From: Deinococcus radiophilus
GTDB taxonomy: Bacteria > Deinococcota > Deinococci > Deinococcales > Deinococcaceae
NCBI RefSeq assembly: GCF_020889625.1
Contig: NZ_CP086380.1
Span: 136,001-200,000 of the forward strand
Direction of reading: 5' to 3'
Length of the DNA stretch: 64,000 bases
Part shown: positions 1 to 9,503 of the stretch, one piece after another
Position numbering within the stretch: the first letter of the stretch is position 1
Layout: each line of letters opens with the position of its first letter
The notes under the pieces: model-generated
What the model was told of the DNA's origin: nothing
The model's input: only the letters and a program-made list of their open reading frames with translations
Databases searched by the model: none
Translations under genes and position numbers: made by a program

Positions 1-508
1 GCTGAATGCCTTCAGCTTCAGCGGGGGGTTCAGCCTTTATGCGGCGCAGGGTGGGGCCAGTGAAGTGGTTAGCCTGGACATTTCGCGGCACGCCTTGCAA
101 AGCAGTGAGCGCAACTGGGCACTGAACCCGCAACTTACCGCGCCGCACCGAACCGTGCAGGCCGACGTATTCGAGTGGCTCGGTGGTCCCGGCGAAACCT
201 TCGATCTGGTCATTCTGGACCCGCCCTCACTGGCCCGCCGTGAGGCTGAGCGGGAAGGGGCCATCCGCGCCTATCACAAGTTGGCGCGCGATGGGATTGC
301 CCGGTTGGAACGCGGCGGATTGCTGCTGAGTGCCAGCTGCTCGGCGCACGTCAGCGCGGAAGAGTTCTGGGACACGGTCCGCCAGGCCGCCGAGCGCAGT
401 GGCCGGAACTGGCGTGAGGTGGCGAAGACTCAGCATGCCCCGGATCACCATGCCAGCTTTGAAGAGGCTCAGTACCTCAAGGCGATCTACTTGCAGTTTG
501 AGGAGTGA
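1..508 (+). CDS. RlmI-like 23S rRNA (cytosine-C5) methyltransferase, C-terminal part
   Basis: The reading frame is open from base 2 to the stop at 508, so the 5' end lies outside the window. The visible part begins with a motif I-like stretch ([18 protein letters not shown]) followed by VVSLDIS, the usual SAM-binding core of class I methyltransferases. The catalytic motif IV appears as [12 protein letters not shown], and a conserved SCSAHV segment follows. This order matches the RlmI/YccW family, which methylates a cytosine in 23S rRNA in the cytoplasm. The PUA and EEHEE domains expected at the N-terminus cannot be seen. Other class I RNA methyltransferases of the same superfamily remain possible. 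Confidence 0.75.
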   Translation, partial: LNAFSFSGGFSLYAAQGGASEVVSLDISRHALQSSERNWALNPQLTAPHRTVQADVFEWLGGPGETFDLVILDPPSLARREAEREGAIRAYHKLARDGIARLERGGLLLSASCSAHVSAEEFWDTVRQAAERSGRNWREVAKTQHAPDHHASFEEAQYLKAIYLQFEE

Positions 509-648
509 TTTGAACAAGGAGAGCTGACAGCGTAGCGGACGGCCGGCTAGCGGTGGACTGGGCGGGGGTATTCGCTTAACCGGTTGGATCGGTTTCAAAA
601 GCCAAATGTTCCCATTCCCCCATCCCCGCAGTTGCTAACGTAGCGGTC

Positions 649-2517
649 ATGACGCGTCCATCTTCCACCTTTTCGGTGGCTCCATCATCTGAGGAAGACC
701 CGGCCAGGCATTCCCCGCTGCGCCCGGCATCGCTGCTGTCCGCCCTGCGGCCCCTGTGGGACATTGCTCGGCCCCACCGCCCCCTGTTCTGGCTGGGCCT
801 GCTGGCGGCCTTGCTGTCCAGCGGTCTGAATCTGGCCTTTCCGCTGCTGATGGGCCGCCTGGTGGACGCCTCATTCCTGCAGGTGGGCAGCACCGACACC
901 GCGCTGCTGGACCGCACGGTGGGTTTGCTGCTGGGCCTCTTTGCGCTGTCGGCCATTTTCGCGGCGGCGCAGTCCTACCTGCTGGCGCGGGTGGGGGCCG
1001 GGGTGGTCGCCACGCTGCGGGAGCGGCTGTTCGGGCACCTGCTGACCCTCTCACCGCGTTTCTTTGCCGAGCACCGCACTGGTGACCTGACCAGCCGCCT
1101 GACCGCCGACGTGGGCACGGTGCAGGGCGTCAGCAGCACGGCGCTGGCCGGCCTGGCCACCCAGACCGTCACGCTGATCGGTGGGGTCATTCTGCTGGTG
1201 ACCTCCAACCCGCGTCTCAGTCTGTACGCCCTGGTCGGGCTGCCGCTGATTATCGGCGTGGCGGTCGTGATCGGCCGCCAGATTCGCCGGATCAGCCGCG
1301 AGTTCCAGGATGAGGTGGCCGGGGCCAACGCCAGCGCCGAGGAAGCCATCAGCGGCGTGCGGGTGGTGCAGAGCTTCACAGCTGAGGATGTCGAGCGGGG
1401 GCGCTATGGCCGGGGCGTGCGGGCCAGTTTCGAAGCGGCGCTGCGCCGCGCCCGCTGGCAGGCGCTGATGGGCGGGACCATGTCGTTTTTGACCTTCGGG
1501 TCATTGGCGTTGGTGCTGTGGTTCGGCGGTCGGCAGGTCATGGCTGGGGACCTGACCCCCGGTGCGCTGATCGCCTTTCTCTTTTACGCCATTCAGGTGG
1601 CTGGGGCCATCGCGGGTCTGACCGGGCTGGTGAACCAGTTTCAGGAAGCGGCGGGCGCTTCGGGCCGCATCTTTGAGCTGATGGGTGAACGCAGTGATTT
1701 GAAAAGTCCAGTCACACCCCTGGAACTGTCCGCGCCGCGTGGGCGGGTGCGCTTTCTGGATGTGGGCTTTTCGTATGGGGACAGCGCCGTCCTGAGCGGC
1801 ATTTCGCTGTCCGTCCAGCCGGGGCAGACCGTGGCACTGGTTGGCCCCAGCGGCGCAGGCAAAACCACGCTGGTCAGCCTGTTGCCGCGCTTCTGGGATG
1901 TCACGTCGGGCCAGATTGAGCTGGACGGCCACGACCTGCGGGCCTACGACCTCAGGCAGCTGCGCTCACATATCGGGTTGGTGCCGCAGGACACCCAGCT
2001 GTTCAGCGGAAACGTGCGTGACAATATTCGCTATGGCCGCCCGGATGCCCCAGAAAGTGAGGTCGAGGCCGCCGCGCAGGCCGCCAACGCCCACGACTTT
2101 ATCTTAGAACTGCCGCAGGGGTACGACACGGTGGTTGGTGAGCGTGGTCTGCGGCTGTCGGGTGGGCAGCGTCAGCGCATTGCCATTGCGCGGGCACTGC
2201 TCAAAGACCCCCGGGTGCTGATTCTGGATGAGGCCACCAGTGCGCTGGACAACCAGTCTGAAGCGTTGGTGCAGGCCGCGCTGGACCGCCTGATGCAGGG
2301 GCGCACCACTTTCGTGATCGCTCACCGCCTCAGCACCGTGCAGCACGCCGACCAGATTCTGGTGATGGACCAAGGGCAGATCGTCCAGCGCGGCACCCAC
2401 GCTGAGTTGCTGGAGGCGGGTGGCCTCTACGGCGAGCTGCACCGCACCTGGGCCGAGCAGCAGGGGCAGGTGGATACGGGCGTCTCGCCGCAGTTGGCCA
2501 GCTCCCCGGTGCGCTGA
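649..2517 (+). CDS. ABC exporter, fused permease and ATPase (MsbA/BmrA type)
   Basis: A 622-residue half-transporter. Residues about 35-330 form the six-helix exporter membrane domain (hydrophobic stretches near residues 50, 85, 165, 185, 275 and 305). The C-terminal nucleotide-binding domain shows Walker A GPSGAGKTT, the signature LSGGQRQRIAIARA, Walker B VLILDEATSALD and the H-loop in IAHRLS. All ATPase residues are present, so it should work as a homodimer or with a partner half. The ATG follows a roughly 140-bp spacer, and a hairpin terminator overlaps the stop, so it looks monocistronic. The substrate (lipid or drug) cannot be deduced. Confidence 0.9.
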   Translation: MTRPSSTFSVAPSSEEDPARHSPLRPASLLSALRPLWDIARPHRPLFWLGLLAALLSSGLNLAFPLLMGRLVDASFLQVGSTDTALLDRTVGLLLGLFALSAIFAAAQSYLLARVGAGVVATLRERLFGHLLTLSPRFFAEHRTGDLTSRLTADVGTVQGVSSTALAGLATQTVTLIGGVILLVTSNPRLSLYALVGLPLIIGVAVVIGRQIRRISREFQDEVAGANASAEEAISGVRVVQSFTAEDVERGRYGRGVRASFEAALRRARWQALMGGTMSFLTFGSLALVLWFGGRQVMAGDLTPGALIAFLFYAIQVAGAIAGLTGLVNQFQEAAGASGRIFELMGERSDLKSPVTPLELSAPRGRVRFLDVGFSYGDSAVLSGISLSVQPGQTVALVGPSGAGKTTLVSLLPRFWDVTSGQIELDGHDLRAYDLRQLRSHIGLVPQDTQLFSGNVRDNIRYGRPDAPESEVEAAAQAANAHDFILELPQGYDTVVGERGLRLSGGQRQRIAIARALLKDPRVLILDEATSALDNQSEALVQAALDRLMQGRTTFVIAHRLSTVQHADQILVMDQGQIVQRGTHAELLEAGGLYGELHRTWAEQQGQVDTGVSPQLASSPVR

Positions 2518-2545
2518 GCCGCAGCTGTGTTTTGCGGCTCTGTTT
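2516..2545 (+). terminator. Intrinsic terminator of the ABC exporter gene
   Basis: GAGCCGC at 2516-2522 pairs with GCGGCTC at 2534-2540, followed by a T-rich stretch. The stem starts inside the stop codon. Confidence 0.6.
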
Positions 2546-2615
2546 CGCAGCTAGGCCGGTTCCGCTGCCCTCACATGAACCGTTTCGGTCCACCACCCGG
2601 TCCTGGTGCCCGCTC

Positions 2616-3764
2616 CTAGTGGTGGTGCTCCCCGTAAAAAGCCTCTATGCGGCGGCGGGCCAGGTCAGGGTTGATGCTCAGGGCGGCGTTGCGGACCAGG
2701 CGGCCTAGGCCCCCACGGCGGCCCAGTTCGCCAAAGGCGCGGGCGTTGGCAACGGCGGCGTTGGCGGTGGCTTCACGGATGCGCTGGTAGTTTTGCAGGG
2801 CGCTCACGCGGTCGGGATCTTTGGCAAGGCGCTCGGCCAGCGCCGCGACATCCTCCATTGCCTGGGCTGCGCCCTGACCTAGATTGGGACTGGTGGCATG
2901 TGCGGCGTCGCCCACCAGTACGGTGCGGCGGTTCCACCACTGCGGGAGTGGTGAGAGATCGCGTAGCGGCAGCGCCGAAATGTCGGCGGCGGCGGTACTC
3001 TCGATCAACCCCTGAACCTGCGCCGGAAAGTCCCGGAACTCGTGCAACAGTTCGGCGTGCCCCAGCTCGGGATCGGTGGCGCGCTGCTGTACCGGAGCGT
3101 GCCAGTAGGTGTGGGTCTGGCTCATCCGGAAAAAGGTAAAGCGCCGTCCCGCCCCCCAGTATTCAGCAAAAGCGCGGCGCAGCGGCCCAGAGGGTTCCAG
3201 CGTGGTGATGCCGCGATAGGCCACGTCTCCGGTACGTACCAGCTGGGTTTCGGGATACAGCAGCTCGCGTACCCGTGAGTCGCGCCCGTCGGCGGCCACC
3301 AGCAGGTCGCCAGTGACCCGCTGCCCTTGGCTGAAATGAGCCGTGACGCTCTGAAAATCATTGTCCAGTGCAGTCAGGCGGTGGCCTGTCTGTACCGTGC
3401 CAGCGGGCAGATGCTCGGCCAGGGTGCGGTGCAGTTCGGCGCGGGGCAGACCCATCAGGCCGCGCCCGCCAAAGCGGTGGGCCACCTCCTGCTGACTGCG
3501 GCGGTACAGCTCGCGGCCACTGACGTCAAAAATGACCATCTGCTCAAGCGGCACAGCGTGGACACGCAGCACCGCATCCAGGCCCAGTTCTTCCAGCACC
3601 TGCACCGAGTTGGGAGCCATAATCAGGCCGCCGCCCAGATGCGTCAGGCTGGGGGCGGCTTCGTAGACCCTGCTACTCACGCCGTAGCGCTGCAGTGCAT
3701 GGGCCAGTGCCAGACCACTGACTCCCCCCCCAACGATCACGATCTTTTGATGACTGAGTTGCAT
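2616..3764 (-). CDS. FAD-dependent monooxygenase (aromatic hydroxylase-like)
   Basis: A 382-residue flavoprotein of the PHBH/UbiH-like family. The N-terminus carries the Rossmann signature IVIVGGGVSGLALAHAL. A mid-protein DG motif reads LLVAADGRDSRVRE, and the second FAD-binding motif reads VLVGDAAHATSPNLGQGA. These enzymes use NAD(P)H and O2 to hydroxylate or epoxidise small molecules. The frame extends 22 codons further upstream, but the ATG at 3764 sits immediately before the dinucleotide-binding strand and is the better start. No adjacent gene suggests a substrate; salicylate hydroxylase-, FAD urate hydroxylase- and zeaxanthin epoxidase-like enzymes share this architecture. Confidence 0.8.
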   Translation of the reverse strand: MQLSHQKIVIVGGGVSGLALAHALQRYGVSSRVYEAAPSLTHLGGGLIMAPNSVQVLEELGLDAVLRVHAVPLEQMVIFDVSGRELYRRSQQEVAHRFGGRGLMGLPRAELHRTLAEHLPAGTVQTGHRLTALDNDFQSVTAHFSQGQRVTGDLLVAADGRDSRVRELLYPETQLVRTGDVAYRGITTLEPSGPLRRAFAEYWGAGRRFTFFRMSQTHTYWHAPVQQRATDPELGHAELLHEFRDFPAQVQGLIESTAAADISALPLRDLSPLPQWWNRRTVLVGDAAHATSPNLGQGAAQAMEDVAALAERLAKDPDRVSALQNYQRIREATANAAVANARAFGELGRRGGLGRLVRNAALSINPDLARRRIEAFYGEHHH

Positions 3765-3914
3765 GGCCCCTAGCTTAATCGGGTAGACAGAATTTCTGCA
3801 TGGGACATTCAGTTCTCGGTGTTTGAACACCTTACTTATTGTTGGAAAGTATTGGAATACCTGACCTGGCCTTCAGTGATACACCGGCGGGCGGTGGGCT
3901 GCTACGCTATTCTC

Positions 3915-4412
3915 ATGCCCCGAATCGAAGAAACCTCCCTCCCCGGCGTGGGCCGCCGCTTCGACTTTGATGCCGAGTACGGCAAGCGGGTCGGCGTGAT
4001 TACGCACCGCGACGGCAAACGCGAGGTCTTCGTCGCCAGTCGTGAAGATCCCGACGCCTGTGCTGAAACCATTATGCTGACCCCCGAAGAGGCCGAAGCG
4101 GTCGCTGATCTGCTGGGCGGCAGCACCGTAACCCGTCAGGTCACCACGCTCACCAACGAGATCGAGGGTCTGGCGATTGACTGGATCACCCTGGAGAACA
4201 CCACCCCGTTTCACGCTCGTCTCCTCGGTGACACCATGCTGCGGACCCACACCGGAGCGAGCATCGTGGCGATTGTGCGGGACGGGGTTGCCATCCCTGC
4301 CCCAGGTCCCGCCCAGGCACTCCTCAGTGGTGACGTGCTGGTGGTGGTGGGCACTCCGAATGGGGTGGTCAGGGCTGCGCGTTACCTCAACGCCAGCATG
4401 CAGGGCGAATAG
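3915..4412 (+). CDS. Cation:proton antiporter regulatory subunit (KhtT-like, RCK_C/TrkA-C domain)
   Basis: 165 residues. The C-terminal half (about 75-160) resembles a TrkA-C/RCK_C ligand-binding domain: alternating strands ending in SGDVLVVVGTPNGV. The N-terminal half is a small KhtT-type domain. The antiporter gene starts 9 bp after the stop, the arrangement of khtTU operons, in which KhtT gates the membrane subunit in response to nucleotides or pH. The ATG at 3915 is preferred over an upstream in-frame start because the protein then aligns with the family. The function rests on the domain and on the neighbour. Confidence 0.75.
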   Translation: MPRIEETSLPGVGRRFDFDAEYGKRVGVITHRDGKREVFVASREDPDACAETIMLTPEEAEAVADLLGGSTVTRQVTTLTNEIEGLAIDWITLENTTPFHARLLGDTMLRTHTGASIVAIVRDGVAIPAPGPAQALLSGDVLVVVGTPNGVVRAARYLNASMQGE

Positions 4413-4421
4413 GTTCCAGAC

Positions 4422-5579
4422 TTGTCACTGGGAGAGCTCTTTTTACAGATCGGCGTCGTTATTCTGGCGCTGGCGTTCATGGGCCGGTTCGCCGGTCGCA
4501 TCGGCCTCACCCCTATTCCGCTGTATTTGATCGCCGGACTGGGACTGGGTCAGCTGATGCACCTGGAGGGAGCCGCCCAGAGCTTCGTGCATATCGGGGC
4601 CGAGATTGGGGCCGTGCTGCTGCTCTTCATGCTGGGGCTGGAGTACACCAGCCGCGAGTTGGAAGACAACCTCAGGGCCAACCGCCGTATCGGACTGCTG
4701 GATCTGGCGCTGAACTTTACCCCCGGTGTGCTGGCCGGGGTACTGCTGGGTTTTCCGCCGCTCGCCACCCTGCTGATGGGTGGCGTGACCTACCTCAGCA
4801 GTTCGGGCATTGTCAGCAAGGTGCTGGCTGACCTGGGCCGCTTCGGCAACCGCGAGACGCCCGTGGTGCTGGCCGTCTGCGTACTGGAGGATGTGGCGAT
4901 GGCCTTCTATCTGCCGGTAGTGGCCGCGCTGTTGATCGGCGGCACGGCCTTGCAAATTGGGGGCAACCTGCTCCTGGCACTGGGGGCCTTTGGCCTGACT
5001 TTTTTCCTGGCCCTGCGCTACGGCCATCTGCTCAGCCGGATCATGGATGTCAAAAGTGCCGAAGTCCTGCTGCTCAGTACCTTTGGACTGGTGCTGGCGG
5101 TGGCGGGCCTGGCGGACATCATCAACGTCAGTGCCGCCATCGGGGCCTTTCTGGTGGGCATCGCCCTGAGCGGCGAGGTGGCACACCGGGTCCGCACCCT
5201 GACTGAGCCGCTGCGTGACCTGTTCGCCGCCGTATTTTTCGTGTTCTTCGGATTGGAGCTGGACATGGCCGCCCTGCCTGCCGTGCTGATCCCGGCGCTA
5301 CTGCTCACGCTGGTCACAGCCCTGACCAAGTTCGTGGTGGGCTGGTATGGGGCAGCCCGCGCTGGGGTGCAGACCCGGGGCCGAATCCGCGCCGGGGTGA
5401 CGTTGATCCCACGCGGCGAGTTCAGCATCCTGATCGCGGGCCTGGGCGCCGCGCTCACGCCGGTACTTGGACCGCTGACCGCTGCTTATGTCCTGATGAC
5501 CGCCATTCTGGGGCCGGTGCTGGCCCGTTTTGACGGCCCGCTGGCACAGTGGGTGGATAGATGGGGGAAAAAGGTTTAA
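4422..5579 (+). CDS. CPA2-family cation:proton antiporter (KhtU/KefB-like membrane subunit)
   Basis: A 385-residue, very hydrophobic protein with about 12 predicted transmembrane helices. It has the CPA2 pattern: AEIGAVLLLFMLGLEYT early on, then a conserved TYLSSSGIVSKVLADLG segment and LEDVAMAF in the ion-binding core. It starts at a TTG 9 bp after the regulatory subunit, in the same operon. There is no C-terminal RCK-N domain, consistent with control by the separate KhtT-like protein. Expected role: K+/H+ (or NH4+/H+) exchange at the inner membrane for pH and K+ homeostasis. Ion specificity is inferred. Confidence 0.8.
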   Translation: MSLGELFLQIGVVILALAFMGRFAGRIGLTPIPLYLIAGLGLGQLMHLEGAAQSFVHIGAEIGAVLLLFMLGLEYTSRELEDNLRANRRIGLLDLALNFTPGVLAGVLLGFPPLATLLMGGVTYLSSSGIVSKVLADLGRFGNRETPVVLAVCVLEDVAMAFYLPVVAALLIGGTALQIGGNLLLALGAFGLTFFLALRYGHLLSRIMDVKSAEVLLLSTFGLVLAVAGLADIINVSAAIGAFLVGIALSGEVAHRVRTLTEPLRDLFAAVFFVFFGLELDMAALPAVLIPALLLTLVTALTKFVVGWYGAARAGVQTRGRIRAGVTLIPRGEFSILIAGLGAALTPVLGPLTAAYVLMTAILGPVLARFDGPLAQWVDRWGKKV

Positions 5580-5715
5580 GGATGAATGTAGAGGGCCTGA
5601 TGACCCTTCGCCTCCATCCTTCCTCCTTCTCCTTGCTGCCTGCTTATTGGCCCTAGCGAGGGGTGACGGCAATCACACAGCTGCCTGTGTGGTTGAGACT
5701 CACTCCATTCGTAAG

Positions 5716-6561
5716 ACGCCGTTTAGGGCCTAGCAAGATTGTGGGCGAGTACGGCTAAGACGACGCGGAGCTTAAGTGAACCCAGGGTTTTGGTTTGGGC
5801 AGAGCGGATTTGAGCTTCCACAAGCGCAGAGAAGACTGTTTCAATACGTTTGCGGATTTTGGGATGGCGAGATTCTCGCCATCCCGTGTCATATCTGGTG
5901 TTCTTCTTGGGCGGATACACGTAGCCCAGACAGCAATACCCCTTATCGCCAATGATGGTTGGGCCTTCAAACTCTGGCCATCTGAGATTCAGCTCATAGC
6001 TGACCGTAACGTCATGGAGGTTGGCAGGTCGGATGACGTACTGAACGATTTGTCCACCTGGTGTGACCCAGGCGTGCAGCTTATATCCGAAGAACTCGCC
6101 CTGAGTTCCAAATCCCCATTTCGCGCCTGGGAACTGACAAAGGTGCGTGCGTTTGGGACGGCAAATGGGGAGGGGCATTGAATCAACTACGACTTCAGTG
6201 CAGGGCTGAGCTGGGCTTGCAACATGCTCTAGGAGTGGCAACAGTTTGATGCCCCTGGTGTAGGCCTGAGTGTAGGAAGGAAGACCGGGACGGTCTTCCT
6301 TGAGGATGTTCCACCAGATGGAAGGAAATGGATGCTTGAAGACGAGACGGGAGAGCAGCAGAGCAACCAGCATGGCATCTGTGACCTTCTGGTGCGGGCA
6401 GATTTTCTGGTCGCTGAAATGCTTCTTAGCCCAGAAATAGAGGTGGCGAATGACGTGCCGACGTCCTAGACTATGGTGGAGACGATATTTAGCCATGTCG
6501 TCTCTATTTTTATGTGTCTGAGACGCACTTCACCAGGGGGCGGTCAGGCCCTAAACGGCGT
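5716..6561. mobile_element. IS982-like insertion sequence, complete copy (846 bp)
   Basis: The element is bounded by perfect 16-bp inverted repeats, ACGCCGTTTAGGGCCT at 5716-5731 and its complement at 6546-6561. It is flanked by the 6-bp direct repeat CGTAAG (5710-5715 and 6562-6567), a clean target duplication. It encodes one transposase on the minus strand. The insertion lies between the convergent antiporter and FAD-oxidase genes, 27 bp from the stop of the latter, so it breaks no gene. A second copy starts at 63273. Confidence 0.92.
5723..6496 (-). CDS. IS982-like DDE transposase
   Basis: 257 residues filling nearly the whole element. The DDE triad can be placed at VVDSMPLPICR (first D), IIGDKGYC (second D) and RKRIETVFSAL (E). 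The FFGYKLHAWVTPGG segment between the first two acidic residues is typical of IS982-type enzymes. The protein is somewhat shorter than the roughly 290 residues usual in that family, so an IS5-related assignment is not excluded. The frame is intact and the copy is probably active or recently active. It differs from the second copy by a single base (Thr here, Ile in the 63-kb copy). Confidence 0.85.
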   Translation of the reverse strand: MAKYRLHHSLGRRHVIRHLYFWAKKHFSDQKICPHQKVTDAMLVALLLSRLVFKHPFPSIWWNILKEDRPGLPSYTQAYTRGIKLLPLLEHVASPAQPCTEVVVDSMPLPICRPKRTHLCQFPGAKWGFGTQGEFFGYKLHAWVTPGGQIVQYVIRPANLHDVTVSYELNLRWPEFEGPTIIGDKGYCCLGYVYPPKKNTRYDTGWRESRHPKIRKRIETVFSALVEAQIRSAQTKTLGSLKLRVVLAVLAHNLARP

Positions 6562-6588
6562 CGTAAGGTCAATCAGAAACAAAGTCAA

Positions 6589-7968
6589 TCAGAAAATCTT
6601 CCCCGGATTCATGATGCCCAGTGGATCAAAGGCCGCTTTGACTGCCCGCATATACGGCAGTGCCGGACCATGTTCACGTGCCAAGTGGCCGCGTTTGTGC
6701 AGTCCCACGCCATGTTCGCCAGTACATGTGCCGCCGGCGGCCAGGGCGCGGGTGACCATTTTGTCGTACACGGCGTGAATGGCCTGCCAGGTGGCGGCGT
6801 CTTCCGCCGGCGCGTGAAAAGTCACGTGAAAGTTGCCGTCTCCCACGTGTCCGACCACGCTGGTGTCCAGCCCGCTCTCCTGTGCCAGCCCGTGCGAGAA
6901 AGCGACCAATTCGGGCAGGTACTCCAGTGGCACGCACAGGTCGGTGGTCAGAAAAGCATGGCCGGGGTGCTGTGCGGTGATCGCGTAGTAGGCCTTGTGC
7001 CGCGCCTCCCAGACCGCCGCACGTTCAGCTTCGCTGTGGGCTTCCTGTAGGCCCTGCCCGCCGCTCTCGGCGCACAGTTCGCGGGCCACACCCAGGGTCT
7101 CTTCCAGACTGCCGGGGGTCGGCGCGGCGAATTCCATCCACAGCGTCGGGGATTCCGGGTAGTCCCGGCCCAGATAGGCGTTGACCGCGGCGATTTCGCC
7201 CGCGTCAATCAGTTCCAGGCGTTCGGGTTGCAGCGCCGCGCCCATGATGTGGGCGGCGCAGGCAGCGGCCTGGGCGATGTCTGCAAACGCCGCCCGGAGC
7301 ACCGCAACGTGGGCCGGGAGCGGATGCAGCCGCACCGTCAGCTGAGTGATGACGCCCAGCGTGCCTTCCGCCCCGATAAAGAGGCCGCGCAGATCGTAGC
7401 CTGCCGCCGTCTTGCGGGCCTGGCTGCCCAGGTCTAGGACCTCGCCCCCTGACAGAACGACCCGCAGCCCCAGAATGTTGTCGCGGGTGGTGCCATAGCG
7501 CACCGCCGCCGTGCCTGACGCATTGGTACTTGCCATGCCGCCTAAGCTGGCCTCCGCGCCGGGGTCCACCGGAAAAAAGAGGCCCCCTCGCCGCAGTTGC
7601 CGGTTCAGTTCCGGATAGGTCACGCCCGCCTGCACGGTGGCCTGAAAGCTGGCAGGCCGCACGTCCAACACCTGATTCAATCCACTGACGTCCAGCGACA
7701 GCCCACCTTGTACCGGAAGCAGTTGCCCTTCCAGGCTGCTGCCTGCCGCCCAAGGAACCACAGGCAGCGCGTACTCCTGCGCCAAGCGCAGCGCGTCTAC
7801 CACGTCCTGTTCGGATTCGGCAAACAGAACTGCGTCGGGGAGCACTGTGCCTTCCCGGCTCTCGTCACGGCCATGCTGCTCACGGACCGCTTCGGTCATC
7901 TTGAGGCGCTCGCCGAAGCGCTCGGTCAGGGCGTGCAGGGCGTCGGCGGTGAAATTGGGGTGGGGCAT
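6589..7968 (-). CDS. FAD-linked oxidase (GlcD / D-lactate dehydrogenase type)
   Basis: 459 residues. The N-terminal half is a PCMH-type FAD-binding domain with VVPWAAGSSLEGQLLP, followed by PGAEASLGGMASTNASGTAAVRYG. The C-terminal FAD-oxidase domain ends with the diagnostic GTCTGEHGVGLHKR and a closing DPLGIMNPGKIF. These enzymes oxidise 2-hydroxy acids such as D-lactate or glycolate and pass electrons to quinone or cytochrome. The ATG at 7968 is chosen because the 37 codons upstream have no homology-like content. No glcE/glcF partner lies nearby, which favours a stand-alone D-lactate dehydrogenase. Confidence 0.82.
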   Translation of the reverse strand: MPHPNFTADALHALTERFGERLKMTEAVREQHGRDESREGTVLPDAVLFAESEQDVVDALRLAQEYALPVVPWAAGSSLEGQLLPVQGGLSLDVSGLNQVLDVRPASFQATVQAGVTYPELNRQLRRGGLFFPVDPGAEASLGGMASTNASGTAAVRYGTTRDNILGLRVVLSGGEVLDLGSQARKTAAGYDLRGLFIGAEGTLGVITQLTVRLHPLPAHVAVLRAAFADIAQAAACAAHIMGAALQPERLELIDAGEIAAVNAYLGRDYPESPTLWMEFAAPTPGSLEETLGVARELCAESGGQGLQEAHSEAERAAVWEARHKAYYAITAQHPGHAFLTTDLCVPLEYLPELVAFSHGLAQESGLDTSVVGHVGDGNFHVTFHAPAEDAATWQAIHAVYDKMVTRALAAGGTCTGEHGVGLHKRGHLAREHGPALPYMRAVKAAFDPLGIMNPGKIF

Positions 7969-8038
7969 AGGGGTAGGATAGGGCAGGAGACAGCCGGGTT
8001 CGTGGGCCTGGGCTGCCTGCGCCGAAGACCCGGCAATG

Positions 8039-8072
8039 AAAAAGGCAGAAGGCGCGCTGCCCTCTGCCTTTT
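8039..8072 (-). terminator. Intrinsic terminator after icd
   Basis: AAAGGCAGA (about 8041-8049) pairs with TCTGCCTTT (about 8063-8071). A-rich and T-rich flanks on both sides give a strong hairpin. On the minus strand it directly follows the icd stop. Confidence 0.75.
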
Positions 8073-8085
8073 CCTGCAAATTTGA

Positions 8086-9339
8086 TTACTTCACGCTGTC
8101 CATGTTCGCGATGATCTTGTCCGCGAACTCGCTGGTCTTGACTTCGGTGGCGCCGTCCATGTCACGGGCAAAGTCGTAGGTGACGGTCTTGTCCTGAATG
8201 GTCTTGTCCAGGGCCTTCAGGATCAGGTCGGCAGCTTCGTTCCAGCCCAGGTGACGCAGCATCATCTCGCCGCTCAGAATCACGCTGGAGGGGTTGATCA
8301 CGTCTTTATCGGCGTACTTGGGCGCAGTGCCGTGGGTCGCTTCAAAGATGGCGTGGCCGGTCTTGTAGTTGATGTTGGCGCCGGGTGCGATACCGATACC
8401 GCCGACCTGCGCGGCCAGCGCATCGGACAGGTAGTCGCCGTTCAGGTTCAAAGTAGCGACCACGTCGTAGTCGGTGGGGCGCAGCAGGATTTGCTGCAGG
8501 AAGTTGTCGGCGATCACGTCTTTGATCACGATGCCGTTTGGCAGTTCCAGCCAGGGGCCGCCGTCCAGCTCTTTGCCGCCGAATTCTTTTTTCGCCAGCT
8601 CGTAGCCCCAGTCGCGGAACGAGCCTTCGGTGAACTTCATGATGTTGCCCTTGTGAACCAGGGCCACCGACTTGCGGTTATTGTCAATCGCGTACTGAAT
8701 GGCGGCGCGTACCAAACGCTCGGTGCCTTCTTTGGATACAGTCTTGACGCCCAGGCCGGTGGTGTCGGGGAAGCGAATCTTGTTCACGCCCAGTTCGTTG
8801 ATCAGAAAGTCGCGCAGGCGGTCACGCTCAGGGCTGCCGTCTTTGAATTCGATGCCCGCGTAGATGTCTTCGGTGTTCTCGCGGAAAATCACCATGTCGA
8901 TGTCTTCGGGGCGCTTGACCGGGCTGGGCACGCCGTCAAAGTACTGCACTGGACGCACGCAGGCGTACAGGTCCAGCTCTTGACGCAGTGCCACGTTGAT
9001 CGAGCGGATACCGCCGCCAACAGGGGTGGTCAGTGGGCCTTTGATGCCGACCAGGTAATCTTTGAACGCCTGCACGGTTTCTTCGGGCAGCCAGACGGCT
9101 TCGCCGTAGACTTCGTTGGCTTTTTCACCGGCGTAGACTTCCATCCACTCGATGCTCTTTTCGCCGCCGTAAGCTTTTTCCACGGCAGCGTCCAGCACAC
9201 GTACGCTGGCGCGCCAGATGTCGCGGCCGGTGCCGTCGCCTTCCACAAAGGGAACAATCGGGCGGTTGGGGACGTTCAGGGTCTCACCACTCATGGTGAT
9301 CTTCTCACCCTGCTGAGGCACTTTGATATGGCTAGTCAT
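8086..9339 (-). CDS. icd: Isocitrate dehydrogenase, NADP-dependent
   Basis: 417 residues, the normal length of the homodimeric E. coli-type enzyme of the TCA cycle (isocitrate to 2-oxoglutarate, CO2 and NADPH). Diagnostic blocks are present: [11 protein letters not shown], the substrate/phosphorylation loop [50 protein letters not shown] and the late [17 protein letters not shown] segment. The serine of the loop ([10 protein letters not shown]) aligns with the regulatory serine of E. coli Icd. The ATG at 9339 is preferred; the longer frame would read into the intergenic region. A terminator follows, so it is probably monocistronic. Confidence 0.95.
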   Translation of the reverse strand: MTSHIKVPQQGEKITMSGETLNVPNRPIVPFVEGDGTGRDIWRASVRVLDAAVEKAYGGEKSIEWMEVYAGEKANEVYGEAVWLPEETVQAFKDYLVGIKGPLTTPVGGGIRSINVALRQELDLYACVRPVQYFDGVPSPVKRPEDIDMVIFRENTEDIYAGIEFKDGSPERDRLRDFLINELGVNKIRFPDTTGLGVKTVSKEGTERLVRAAIQYAIDNNRKSVALVHKGNIMKFTEGSFRDWGYELAKKEFGGKELDGGPWLELPNGIVIKDVIADNFLQQILLRPTDYDVVATLNLNGDYLSDALAAQVGGIGIAPGANINYKTGHAIFEATHGTAPKYADKDVINPSSVILSGEMMLRHLGWNEAADLILKALDKTIQDKTVTYDFARDMDGATEVKTSEFADKIIANMDSVK

Positions 9340-9418
9340 ACCCAGCACTTTAGCGTGCCCCGGCGTGCCGGGTGGTGTTACTACCCGAGTTAGGGCAAGC
9401 CAGGGTGTACCGTCAAGC

Positions 9419-9434
9419 CTCAACGGAAGTTGAG
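9419..9434. promoter_or_regulatory. Inverted repeat upstream of the LEA-like gene promoter
   Basis: CTCAAC GGAA GTTGAG forms a perfect 6-bp dyad about 13 bp upstream of the proposed -35 element. It could be a regulator site for the stress gene or for the divergent icd gene. Confidence 0.3.
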
Positions 9435-9446
9435 GGATTTCTTACG

Positions 9447-9474
9447 TTGAACTCGGGTCCGCTGGGAATACTAA
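9447..9474 (+). promoter_or_regulatory. Probable sigma-70-type promoter of the LEA-like gene
   Basis: TTGAAC at 9447-9452 and TACTAA at 9469-9474, spaced by 16 bp, 30 bp upstream of the start codon. Confidence 0.4.
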
Positions 9475-9503
9475 GGCCATTCCATACAAGGAGGTCTCAA
9501 GAT

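Noticed and set aside
8251..9393. A 380-codon open frame antisense to icd
   Set aside because: It is a shadow of high-GC codon bias on the opposite strand; icd is certain and the antisense product has no recognisable motif.
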